This document shows positions 26,901-36,117 of a stretch of DNA of 64,000 nucleotides, one piece after another. The notes under the pieces were generated by a model. That model did not search any database and was not told where the DNA came from. It was given only the letters and a program-made list of their open reading frames with translations. The DNA comes from Metopolophium dirhodum (lineage: Eukaryota > Arthropoda > Insecta > Hemiptera > Aphididae), in the NCBI RefSeq assembly GCF_019925205.1, contig NC_083563.1, positions 12,905,228-12,969,227 on the forward strand, given 5' to 3'. The first letter of the stretch is position 1; every line of letters starts with the position of its first letter. The position numbers were made by a program, and so were the translations under genes.

Positions 26901-27127
26901 GGTGGATTATTGAAATTGTACGGAGAATCTTTGTTTCTCTGTCTTTCTTTGAATAGTGTATTTCTAAACCAGTGTTTGATGACTTTGGGTGGGAGACCAC
27001 TTTGGCTGGCCATTTCTTGTATCTGATCTTCAGATGGAGAATTGTTTATGTCAAAGTGAGCACGTAGGATTTTCAATTGATCATCAGTGATGCGTGTCCT
27101 CGCTCGTTTTTGTTGCGAATTTTGTTG
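23927..27127 (-). CDS. zfh2: zfh2 coding exon 3 (residues 1979-3044, four homeodomains and C terminus)
   Basis: The acceptor is TTTTTTACAG|CAACAA (AG at 27129-27128), phase 0. Four homeodomains lie at residues 1985-2044, 2292-2351, 2586-2645 and 2830-2889. Their recognition helices carry WFRN, WFQN, WFQN and WFQN. C2H2 fingers follow homeodomain 2 (2381-2401 and 2479-2499), homeodomain 3 (2657-2678) and homeodomain 4 (2905-2927), the usual ZFHX order. PLDLS at 2771-2775 and PLDLN at 2199-2203 match the CtBP-binding PxDLS motif, suggesting co-repressor recruitment (inference). A Gln tract spans ~2519-2543. The frame ends ...SPGQ-TAG, and the last codons overlap a consensus splice donor (23934-23929), so the true C terminus or 3' UTR may come from another exon. 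Drosophila Zfh2 is reported with three homeodomains; four is the vertebrate number. Confidence 0.96.
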   Translation of the reverse strand, partial: QQNSQQKRARTRITDDQLKILRAHFDINNSPSEDQIQEMASQSGLPPKVIKHWFRNTLFKERQRNKDSPYNFNNPPSTTLNLEEYEKTGEAKVMPLTQPIPIIENTDVVVIKEAPKTPTFAKKKPLQTSTPNNNTVVRAQSQTPTFPQQQTFAQNFSRPFTTQSLESPVKMESQVKQELKDAETSQPETKFPWGNPESPSKRRDSVEEKQNLYIHHDRGSPLDLNAAENLTLSSILTSQHQEINMSNAISTSNMLPPKISASSFTSPPQMSVTTQSGPRSISPGRSPNSSDGFPHSIMMNQSSGGSGGSTSSGKRANRTRFTDCQIKVLQEFFENNAYPKDDDLEYLSKLLNLSPRVIVVWFQNARQKARKVYENQPAVEPAPGIVEEGSNRFQRTPGLNYQCNKCLLVFQRYYELIRHQKTHCFKEEDAKRSAQAQAAAAHIAAALSSEDSNSSTVENHQGQSANSNPMTPTPTPTPSLTYPTSPIQTSSSHDKENVYNCEHCTSVFTKLDQWKEHQQVHLMNPNLFPTYHPESAFGILQQQAQLHQQQQQQQQLQQQQSQSQQMSGTSELNANPTSLILSMMQQNNKRSFDEFDDHSDKETEFTKDKRLRTTILPEQLDYLYQKYQIESNPSRKMLESIAQEVGLKKRVVQVWFQNTRARERKGQFRAHSQAINKRCPFCSAIFKIKSALESHLQTKHPEQCSRGYINVDNIPDEDVSMDSFASSQMSEIGQKNQTYASNPYYQNAEDVENLGKMYQESLKRYMEEMQQSSMQNGVLSEGGEKTKPEGDSPLDLSKPVDLRMDQEQDDDEDSMSECTDIMDDESPASPASSTQSGQQRVNAPGGSSSSQNKRYRTQMSNVQVKVMKALFDDYKTPTMGECEMLGREIGLAKRVVQVWFQNARAKEKKYKLQTKQNQDLTGPPDECKYCRFKYTHKYSVQDHIFTSRHIALVKQHVESRMSVSDMSGNCSDSDFTVPPNPGDPHNNNLPNQQVNQMQMLQLAGLIGQSPVAQAVAMATIAKLDGKDQSQMTAEELALLPHLYNLGMTYQQGFMHPGTAMMTSPGQ
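24395..24574 (-). other. zfh2: Homeodomain 4 of zfh2 (residues 2830-2889)
   Basis: Sixty codons beginning NKRYRTQM, with helix 3 RVVQVWFQNARAKEK. It is followed by a C2H2 finger (2905-2927) whose last segment SVQDHIF is, from memory, shared with ZFHX3. The CtBP-type PLDLS motif lies about 55 residues before it. Confidence 0.95.
25127..25306 (-). other. zfh2: Homeodomain 3 of zfh2 (residues 2586-2645)
   Basis: Sixty codons beginning DKRLRTTI, with helix 3 RVVQVWFQNTRARER. It is followed within about 12 residues by a C2H2 finger (2657-2678). Confidence 0.95.
26009..26188 (-). other. zfh2: Homeodomain 2 of zfh2 (residues 2292-2351)
   Basis: Sixty codons beginning KRANRTRF, with helix 3 VIVVWFQNARQKAR. 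It is followed at 2381-2401 by a C2H2 finger, the same spacing pattern as in the vertebrate family. It is preceded by a Ser/Gly linker. Confidence 0.95.
26930..27109 (-). other. zfh2: Homeodomain 1 of zfh2 (residues 1985-2044)
   Basis: Sixty codons beginning KRARTRI and ending KERQRNK. Helix 3 reads VIKHWFRN, with Arg at homeodomain position 50 where the other three have Gln. This R is, from memory, also present in the first homeodomain of vertebrate ZFHX3/4. Position 50 is a key specificity residue, so this domain should prefer different sites from the other three (inference). Confidence 0.95.
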
Positions 27128-28736
27128 CTGTAAAAAATTAAACCATGACAATAAAACACTAATAATAAAATAACTAAGCATTGCTTAAACATAAAATTCT
27201 CTATGAGAAATTAATAACGCAACATGGTTCAAGCATGAAAATTAAAATCAAAAACATAGTAAAAATAATAAGCGTTGTAACTATAGATTAAAAAAAAATT
27301 ATAATAATAAACCTATTGTGAAAAATAAAATAATAGTTTCATATTGTTTTCTATTATTAAATAGGTACCTATATCTATATGTTTTTTTCCGAAATAATTT
27401 TCAAACCGTTGTATATTGAAGTGTAATGAATTTATTTTAATTTAGCTATATCATTTATTTAACACACACATACAAAATTAAATATAATAACTACAGTATT
27501 TTATTATAAATATTTGATAGCGAATAAGCATCACACAAAACGTATCATATGAAACTTATATTTTATAAGCTACGAGGGAACTGTATATTAGGAATTGTAT
27601 ATGATTGATTAAATTATATTTGTTGGAAAAATAACTCATTTAAATGATAAAGTATTAATTTATTAACATAAAAGATAAGTTATATTTTTTTTTAATAAAA
27701 TTAATTTAATTTAAATTTAATAAATTAATTAGATACCTATATTGTTTTATAATAACTATTATGAATTATAAAAAAGTTAAAAAAAATAATTAGTTGTAAA
27801 GATAGGTGCCTCCTAACATATAATTTTTTTTTAATATAATTAATTTAATTTAAATTTAATAAATTAAGTAGATACCTATATTGTTTTATAATAACTATTA
27901 TGAATTATAAAAAAGTTAAAAAAAATAATTAGTTGTAAAGATAGGTGCCTCCTAACATATAATTTTTTTTTAATATAATTAATTTAATTTAAATTTAATA
28001 AATTAATTAGATACCTATATTGTTTTATAATAATTATTATGAATTATATAAAAAGTTAAAAAAAAATAATTATTAGTACATATAGGTGCCTCCTAACATA
28101 TAATTTTTTTTTAATATAATTAATTTAATTTAAATTTAATAAATTAATTAGATACCTATATTGTTTTATAATAATTATTATGAATTATATAAAAAATTAA
28201 AAAATAATAATTAGTTGTTAATTATAATTATTATTATTAAACGATTTAATTTACTCATACAAACGTTACACAAAATTAATTTTTTATGAAGTTTATAAAC
28301 AATATACATTATACATACATTATAGGTAACAGTAATAAATGCAATAATATACAGAATAGTAATAATATAACATCTACTGAAATGTAATATATTTATATAT
28401 AAATGTAAAGTGACAATATAATATTGTATATTATATAAGTAAATACATTTGATTAATAATTTTATTGTAACAAAAGAAATGTATCTTAAGCGTCTTATTA
28501 TTGTAATATTAAACCTATGTAATTAATTTTTTTTATTACAGTATTGTAATTTATTCTATGATAAAATTTAAGATATTATTACTACCTATATTATGGTTAT
28601 GTATATATTATATATTTTTCAATATTATTTATTTTTTTTATTTTTTTTTATCACTATTTTATATGATATACAAATTATACTTCACTTTATTCATTGCCCT
28701 ATTATAAACTATGCAATAATCAAAATCGGTACTCAC
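27128..28736 (-). other. zfh2: zfh2 intron between coding exons 2 and 3
   Basis: 1609 nt with GTGAGT donor and TTTTTTACAG acceptor, phase 0. It is extremely AT-rich. About a third is the tandem array at 27685-28219; the rest shows only poly-A/T runs. Confidence 0.93.
27685..28219. repeat. Tandem repeat, ~139-bp unit, about 3.8 copies
   Basis: Nine-T runs that start each unit are at 27685, 27824, 27963 and 28104 (periods 139, 139 and 141). Units share the AT-rich core (AATTTAATTTAAATTTAAT), then TAGATACCTATATTGTTTTA, and end with GATAGGTGCCTCCTAACATA. Neighbouring copies differ by only a few bases. The fourth copy breaks off before the GGTGCCTCC end. High identity suggests recent duplication inside the intron. 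Confidence 0.93.
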
Positions 28737-31579
28737 CACTTGTTGCTGTTGTTGAAGTAATTGTTGCTGTTTTGCCAAGATTCCAGTTGGGTCCATGGAG
28801 GAGGGTTGTTGTTGGAACATTGTATTTTGTTGCGAACCCATTATTGACTCGAAATTCGGTGGCGGCATCATCATGGGGACCAACGGTGGTTGTAGATTCA
28901 TAGCGGCGAGTGCTTGCATGTTAAGGCCCAAAGGCAGCCCCATACCAAGGCCGGCCATACTGGCCACCATCATAGGGTTGAACTGTTGAAGTTGTTGTGT
29001 AAGTTGCGATGCTGCCATGGCGTTGAATGCCGCTTGCATTTCATTTAAATGTTGAGCGACCGACAGCGGGATGTTCGGTGGCACACCGGACATGTTCACG
29101 TTGGACGGTTCGCCGGTTGACGATGTAGCTGCGTTGGACATGTAATCGACGTTTTCTGCTTGTGCTTCGATGTCCTGTTCATTTTCCATCTTAACGGACA
29201 CGTCCTCAGACGGCGAGCCGATCCTGGCCGTTGGCGTTGTGGTTGTAGACACGGATGTCGATGACGGCAATGACGTAGTGGTGTTTGCGGTCGGCGGTTC
29301 GTTGCCCTTCTTCTCTATCTCACATTTAATCTGTTTGGCGTATTTCTCGAGAAAATCAAACGGCACTAAGTCCTTGTGGACCTCTTCACAATGAGCTTTC
29401 AGCACCCATACGCTGGAAAACTCTTTGTTGCAGTGCACGCATGTTGACTTTGCAACTTCAGGCAAGTCACCGGTATCTTCTTCATTAATCTCATTAATTT
29501 CCTCCTTGACGGCGTTCGCCTGCTGTTCCATTTCCAGATGGGCGGTGAGCTCTTGCAGCAACTTTTCATTTTCCTTACGCTTTTGGTGATTCTCGTTGAA
29601 CTGCATCACCAAGTCAAACCCATAGCTCTCCAGCAGCTTGTACATGTGCGAGTGCTTCTTACCTTGCAGTGCCAGTGGAACTTTTAACAGCTGTTCTTCG
29701 GTCAGCGTTAACTGTTGCGATGGCGACTTTGGCCCCTGAACGGAAGCGCTCAGATTATTGGCCGCAAAGGCCAGTGTCGGATTCATCGGCAACATACTCA
29801 TCGGCGTGCCGAACATGCAGTACAGCTGTTGGTGGGTATTGAGTTGGTCTTGGTTCGAAAACAACGCATTGCATCGTTGGCAGCTCAGCTGGTTGCCCTT
29901 TTGGTGGTGGTTATGTTGTTGTTGTTGCTGTTGTGGTTGCTGTGGTAGTTGTAATTGTTGTTGATCGTCTTTGCTGGACGCTTGGCTTTCAGCATCCTGT
30001 CGGTTTTGTGATGGTGGTCGACTGCCCTGTTCGGGTTGCTCGATTATCGGTTTGGTCAAGTCCACCTGTCCGGCCAACGCCAGATCGTGCAGCTTTGAAG
30101 CTCTAGTCTGGTGCAACACTGATCTCATGTGAATGTCCAATGTAGACCCTTGAGTGTACGCGACTTTGCAAATGTTGCACTTGTACGGTTTTTTGTCGTC
30201 ATCTTCCGACGTCGAGCCCGACGTCTTAGACGCCGCATTCATGGCGGCGAAAGACGAATTGTTTGATACGATAGGCGTGTTATTGTTGTTTAGCTGTTGC
30301 TGTTGTTCTTGCATGGACCGCTTTAACTTGTGTAAATGAAGAACAGAGTTGTAGTGCACCAAAAGTATGTTCTTCTGCGTGAACGACTCTTTGCAAACCT
30401 CACACTTGAAGGGCCGGTTCGGATCGAGATATTTTTCCATCGGATAGGTCTGCTTCTCACCTTTTCGGTGTAAAAGCGTTTTGTTATGATGCGTCAGGTA
30501 CTTCTGGTTGGTGAACGCCACTTTGCACCGGTGGCACTTGTACTTTCTTTCCGAGTCATTGTATCCGTCTTCAGCTAGTGTCTGTCCATTCATGTAGTCT
30601 TCAATCAATTGCTGTTGTTTAAACGCAATCGAATCGTCACTGTTGTCACACTCGGGTTCATCGTCTTTTTCTTCTTCGTCGTCGACGGATTCGTCGATTT
30701 CCATTTTTTCGTCAGCCGACTGTTCAAATTGGAGCATGGAGTTTTGCTTTAACGCTTCCAAATCAGCTTGCGCCAGATCTGGATGGGCGGTCTGTAAGTG
30801 CTTTTGAAACGTGGCAACGGTCCTGAAACTGCGCCTGCACAATATGCACTTCGTCAGGTCTCTTATGGCATGATACTGGGAATGAGCTTGCAATTTGTCA
30901 AGCGTTTTGAACGCCAAACTGCACTGGTTGCATCTATATTTGTAAACGTGTTTCTCGGATACAAGAATATTTTGTTGTCCAGCGTGCACTTCGCGGAAGT
31001 GAATGTGTAAATTCTGCACAGTGGTAAAATACAGATTGCAACCTTTTTTCCAGCACAGGTATCCTGGTCCATTTGGCGTCTGTTTGACTTCGACGTGTCC
31101 GGTATCGTTTTGGTGTTGACACAAGTCGTCAATATTTTTGCACACTTTTTGACAAGTTGGACATTTGTTTTCGTCAGTATCTTGTTCTTGAATTTCGTCA
31201 GATTTTTCAATTGATTTGTCCAAGTCGGGCGACGGTGGACTAGTTGAAGTGTGAGGCGGACTTTGCTGTGAAGATTTTGTTGAGTTCAACCAGTGCGATT
31301 GGTTGACCAAACTTAGCAGCCGTTGGAGACCTTCGGAGTTTACACTGTGAATGTTCATTAAATGTTTTTCGAAATTGATTAAATCTTCGAAAACGTCTTG
31401 ACAAAGTGGACAGTACAATTCGTTTTTCTTTTGGTCGGTCGTCGGAGTTAAATGTTCTTGACCTTCGGTAATTTTTGGCGAGTTGCGATTGGAGTCCAAT
31501 TCGAACTGTTCGGAACTTTCTGCTTTCATCGCATCCATAGACATATTTTGACTTTCATTGTCTCCTTTATTTTCGCGAT
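28737..31579 (-). CDS. zfh2: zfh2 coding exon 2 (residues 1031-1978, central zinc-finger array)
   Basis: The acceptor reads TTTTTAG|ATCGCG (AG at 31581-31580). The first two bases complete codon 1031 (Asp) with the G from exon 1. The exon ends in phase 0 at GTG|GTGAGT (donor 28736-28731). It encodes ten finger modules at about residues 1087-1108, 1170-1192, 1206-1229 (C-X4-C), 1247-1267, 1275-1296, 1379-1401, 1423-1445, 1498-1520, 1597-1618 (C2HC: His then Cys) and 1744-1765. Between them lie an acidic stretch (1323-1347), Gln-rich tracts (1568-1590 and 1968-1977), and a charged Glu/Lys-rich segment (1692-1732) that could be a short coiled coil. The last ~130 residues are Met/Gln/Pro-rich. 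The long uninterrupted frame continues past the donor into the intron for 25 more codons, but the splice phase and downstream homology favour splicing. Confidence 0.96.
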
Positions 31580-32957
31580 CTAAAAATTAAACGAAAAAAA
31601 ACTATTTATATAAAATCTATATCCTACTATATTAAGTATTAACTGTATTAAGGCGGCGTTGTGGGAACCGAAGTCAACGGAGTATGAAAGCAACAATGGG
31701 CGTACCACACTTTGAATGAGTGAGCAACAAGAATAAGATTTTTGTTACCGTACAACCCGTCACTTTTATACAATTAAAGATAATTTAAAATGTAATCAAG
31801 TGTTCAGGAAAAATAACATTAAAGAATAGAAAAATAAAGACGCAACGGTTTATGTCATGTCATTGTGAGGTGGAACTTAATGTTAACTAATTAATGCAAT
31901 TATTATCAAAACTTCATTTCGTGTTTTTTTTATTTCTTTGATAGAAATTAACCTATAAAAGAAGTGAAGACATTTAATAATCATCGTGAAGTTCTCAACC
32001 AATGAGATCAATTCTTTACTCCGTAAATGGCAAACAATGATACGCGTCTTCACGTTCAGAGGTCTTTGTGCTGTCTGATAATTAAACGTACAATACGGTA
32101 ATGATTTACATTCACTTAAGTCGGGTTGTCAATGGGGATTTAATATGAGATATTGTTTACTGTGGATAGAACTAGCACGACTCAATTTAAAAATATTTAC
32201 ACATAAAGCATAATGACTGAGTATAAATTATTTACTTATAACAAATCAATATTAATACACTTTATTTGAGCAATGTTTTTTTTTCATCGTTATTTTATTA
32301 ATACCGTTGTTATATTTTATTATTTTTTCTATAAATTACCTAACTTAAATTAACTATCTCAATTATACATAACGTATGTTTCAGTCATTAAATATTCGTC
32401 GACGTGCTGTGAAGAAATACCAAGCGAAATATTACTTAACGATAAAATAATTTATTACGTTAAAATGAATAGTTTTGTAATAACGAAATTACACGGTAAT
32501 TGTGATAAGTGGTTTCTATTCTAAATTTAATTACTTTTTAATATTGTATAATTTCATTATTTTAAAATTATTATTATAATTTTTATACTAATGTACTGTA
32601 ATATAAACGAAACGCGTACTGTACTTTGCCTCCTAGGTATAATAAATGGACAGATTATTTTGTATAAAAACGTATTAATTGATATGAATAATTATTTATA
32701 ACACAATCAGCAAAATATCAATATTACTACTGTGTTAGTAAAAAAAATATGGAAATTAATTATTTTTATACTCTCGCGAATACTAAATACTTTTTATACG
32801 ATTTAATTATTCGACGCAATTTTTTATTTCTACGTATTTTTCATAATAAATAAATTTAACTATGCTTACTCGTTTTTATTACCATTGACTATCGGAATAA
32901 TTTTGTATTGTATAATCTACGATTAATTATTATATCATTGCGCGTGTAACGACTTAC
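31580..32957 (-). other. zfh2: zfh2 intron between coding exons 1 and 2
   Basis: 1378 nt with GTAAGT donor and TTTTTAG acceptor, phase 1. It is AT-rich with long A/T runs. A less AT-rich patch at 31650-31750 has no frame and no repeat I recognise. Confidence 0.93.
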
Positions 32958-35900
32958 CTTGTTCTTGGTCGCTATCGACGGACATGGAAGTTTGCGGAGC
33001 ACTGGTTACTTGGAACACCATGTTTATATCGGTCTGTATGTCTTTGCCATCGGACCGCCTTTGCATCTGGTGCAGCTGTTCCATTTGCATGTGTTTCACG
33101 GTCCTGACGTGTTGCAGTAACGGCAATTTGTCCTTGCTGGAGAACTCGCACAACAAACAGTGATAGACGGAAGCGTCGCCAGCGTCGTTGTCCCGCAAGT
33201 ACCGGAACAGCAGCGAGGCGGCCTCGTGTCTCTGGCCGGAACAGTGGAGCTGTAGTTTGTGCGTGCTGTTCGTGTAGTAATCGCAGGCGTTGCACCTAAC
33301 CTGAACTCCACCGGGCGACGACATGTACTTGAGCTTCCACTCGTTCTGCGGCCCACCCTCCTTTACGTGGTTGACGTGTTGCAACCTCTGCAAATGTTTG
33401 TCGGTCTTGCAGTGCAGCTGAAAGTTGGCTTTCAGGTTTGTCTTGTACGTGCACAGGTTGCATATATAGTTTCCGGCCACCACGGTGAGTATTTCTTGTT
33501 CACGTACTTTGGTCCGGTCGGTGGACAAGTGATGTGATAACGTTTCCAACGAGTCCGAGACAAACGTGCTGCACGTGCTGCATTGGAACATAAAGTTCGG
33601 ATTTTTGTCCACCGGCTCGGGCGGCGGTTCCATGGTCTCTGGGTTCAGTCCGATGTCGGTGTCAACGTGCGGTGACACGTCGCCAGTGAAGTGTGGCGGC
33701 ATTTGTCCACCAGTCATCATTTGTATGATTAACGCCTGGTTGTACGCCATGTCGGCGAGCGCTGCCTCAGAGTGCGGCGGCGGCTTATCTCCAGGGAGCG
33801 TGAGCCCCGGGTGGAAATGCATTAGCGACTCGAAGTTCATCTGCTGTTGGTGATGCGTCTGTAGAGCATTGAGCGTCTGCATGTGCTTGACGCTCTGCTG
33901 CAATACCATGATGTTGTGTGTATGCTTCTCGCTGGTCATGTGTATGCGAAGGTTCCGGGCTACGTTCGTCTCATAGTTGCACACCTCGCACCTGAACGTG
34001 GGCTTGGGCTTCTGGTTGATCATTGGGCTGTTCATAGCTGGATGTTGACTGCTGGTCGATCCTGGGCTCATCGCCGAAGACTGTTTCGGATGCTGGGACG
34101 GCGACGAGGCCTGGTGCCTTTGCATCTCGGTGCCGGCTACACCGCCGTTTTGTAACTCTTGCATGTTGTTAAGATGCTTGTCGGACTGCATGTGTATGCT
34201 CAGGTTGCCCTTGGTAGTTGTCGAATAGTTGCACACCTCGCAGCGGTATGGTTTGTAACCACACGTGTACGTTTCGCCCCTGGCCAACCGCGGATGCGGT
34301 TGCCCGGCGATGCAGTACACGCACGACGTTTCGGATTCGGGGTGTTTCTCTTTCATGTGTATCTCTAGCGTTTCTTGGTATTTGTAGTGCCAGTTGCATT
34401 TCGGGCATTTAAGCGTTTTACACGAATTTCTGGAGTGCATGCCTACCAGCGACCCACCCACACCACCCAGTCTCGAGGAACTTAAAATGAGCTCACACCT
34501 TGCACAGTCCACTCCACTGGGCCTACCGTTCATGTGGTCCGGACACACGCCAATTGTAGTGCCGGTCATAAAGTTGGGCGGCGGTTGAGGATAAGATAAC
34601 GGGGCACCACCAGATATGAGTTGTGGGCTGAGTGTGGTGCCTGGTGACGGGCTGGCACCCGGTGAAGCGCTGTTGCTCCGGGCCGACGTGCCTGACGACA
34701 CGGCCAACGCGGATATTGGACTCTTCCTGGTCAGGTCCATGATACAATCGTACATACTGGACCTGCCGCTAGCTGCAGAGGCCGCGGCTTTATTACTACA
34801 ATTATTGTTTTTACTTATACTAAACGAGTTAACATTACTTCTAGGACTACCAGATTGAGGTAGGGAGACGGACGTCTCAGGAACTGTATTGACGCTCGGA
34901 GAAGAGGTGGGCGGCGTAGCGTTGCGCCTGTGCACCACCAGGCTTTCCGGGCAGCCCTTCTGGTCGCCACCGCTGCCGCCACCGCCGTCGGAGGAGGAGG
35001 AACGATTACCGTCATTAATAAACGCATTAGGAACTTTGTGAGCGGCGCTCGGAGACGACGACGACGACGACTGGGACGGGGATGCGGTCCGAGTATGAGC
35101 TTTGTTGGCGGACAGGGCCAGGGGCTCGAGGAACGACACCAGAGGCTCCTTTTCCTTGCCTACGCACTGCACGATGGCTGATGCGTTCTTGTGCCCAAGT
35201 ATGTTGTACTCGTCCTCCTGGAGCGTGACGCCGTGTTCACCAGTGGCGTGCGCTACGAAAGACTTTGCGTACCCGAACGACAGTTTGCATATGAAGCACA
35301 TGAGTATCGGCTTGACGGGCACCGTCGAACAGTCATTGGACAACGGCGGCGTCCGGCTGTCCGGCGCACCTGCCTTGTCACGGACCGTATACACCCTGTA
35401 GCTGTGCATCACCGGCACTTCAGGAACTATCTTCTTGTCTTGGAACACCCTGTTGAGTGCCGCGGCGGCGGGCGCACTGTTGGTTTGCTGCTGCTGTTGC
35501 TGCTGCTCGTACAGGTCCCCGTAGTTGGCCCGGGACACGTAGAACGCGTTAGCGATCTGCGGGAACACCTCGGCTTGCGATAGGTTCACACCCCGGCCGT
35601 CCACGATACTGCCAGATCCGAGGAGCTCGGACGGCAGGTCGACTCCGTCATCTTCGCTCAGCTCACTATTGTCCTCGATTATGTACGCCGACCCGTCCGG
35701 GTTGTACACGATCTTGCCATCAAACTTTTCCACGTCGCTGCTGTTCGCCCACGACTCGGACTCGGCGTCCGGTTTGCTGGCCACCGAGTCAAACTTGCTG
35801 CCGGACGGTGGCGACGTCAGGCGGCGCTCCTCATCTTCCCGGCCGGCGATCACGCCTGTCACCGGCGAGCTCGACTGCTCTTCTTCTGGGCTCATGTCTG

Positions 35901-36048
35901 CCACGACAACTGCTGCGGCGGCGGCGGCGTTGCTGCTAATCGCTGCGTTGATTGTCTCGGACGGTGTGTCTGTTGTCCATCCGGCGGCACGGTCCACTAG
36001 GCCTCCACCTGTTGGCGAGGACGATTGTACTGGTATCGGTGACGGCAT
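32958..36048 (-). CDS. zfh2: zfh2 coding exon 1 (residues 1-1030, N-terminal zinc fingers)
   Basis: The start is the first ATG in frame: a TAA lies two codons upstream (36057-36055), and the exon begins only 67 nt before the ATG. The exon ends CAAG|GTAAGT (donor 32957-32952) after one base of codon 1031. The first ~250 residues are low-complexity (Ala run, acidic patches, seven Gln at 182-188). C2H2 fingers lie at residues 251-272, 548-569, 603-625, 687-709, 863-885, 919-941 and 964-986. An imperfect one at 823-840 lacks the distal His. Cysteine pairs at 515/518 and 576/579 flank the second finger; from memory this Cys-rich block is characteristic of the family. Residues ~300-500 are Ser/Pro/Gly-rich linker. 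Base composition here is clearly more GC-rich than the flanking introns. Function as a DNA- or protein-binding array is inferred from the family. Confidence 0.96.
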
Positions 36049-36065
36049 TTCTGGTTATCAATCAT
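35997..36065 (-). promoter_or_regulatory. Upstream ORF 2, overlapping the zfh2 start codon (22 codons)
   Basis: ATG at 36065-36063 opens a 22-codon frame ending with TAG at 35999-35997. It is in a different frame from zfh2 and runs across the main ATG (36048), so ribosomes using it would bypass the main start. Seen directly; regulatory effect is inferred. Confidence 0.5.
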
Positions 36066-36115
36066 CACCAATGTATTCGCACCACTGCCTTGACATACCC
36101 CGCGTACACCACAAT
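36049..36115 (-). other. zfh2: zfh2 5' UTR segment at the head of coding exon 1
   Basis: The exon opens after a very strong acceptor on the minus strand: a run of about 16 T followed by ATAG (AG at 36117-36116). This 67-nt leader piece must be joined to at least one upstream non-coding exon outside the coding region. It contains two upstream ATGs. Confidence 0.8.
36058..36096 (-). promoter_or_regulatory. Upstream ORF 1 in zfh2 leader (12 codons)
   Basis: ATG at 36096-36094 runs 12 codons to a TGA at 36060-36058, ten bases before the zfh2 start codon. It is seen directly in the sequence. An effect on translation is inference. Confidence 0.5.
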
Positions 36116-36117
36116 CT

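Larger units (their letters stand above)
23927..36115 (-). other. zfh2: zfh2 / ZFHX3-4 family gene, visible transcription unit
   Basis: A giant zinc-finger homeodomain transcription factor gene with three coding exons (36048-32958, 31579-28737, 27127-23927). Exon lengths are 3091, 2843 and 3201 nt, which sum to 9135 nt, exactly 3044 codons plus TAG. Every junction follows GT-AG and the reading phase is kept. The order of fingers and four homeodomains matches the ZFHX3/ZFHX4 family; the length is close to Drosophila Zfh2 (about 3000 residues). The family acts in the nucleus as sequence-specific regulators in neurons and developing appendages; that role is family knowledge, not seen here. The 5' end is incomplete, because the first coding exon opens with a splice acceptor. 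The 3' end is not fixed by the sequence. Confidence 0.95.

Noticed and set aside
27128..27181. Hydrophobic start MLSYF... before homeodomain 1
   Set aside because: Lies upstream of the TTTTTTACAG acceptor; it is intron translated by chance, not a signal or membrane segment.
27685..28219. Repeat array considered as CRISPR-like
   Set aside because: Head-to-tail identical units without unique spacers, inside a eukaryotic intron.
28659..28736. Read-through of coding exon 2 into a short tail (ST DFDYC...)
   Set aside because: It continues past a GTGAGT donor into AT-rich intron; splicing in phase 0 joins directly to homeodomain 1.
32935..32957. Tail KSLHAQ after coding exon 1
   Set aside because: Intron sequence after GTAAGT.
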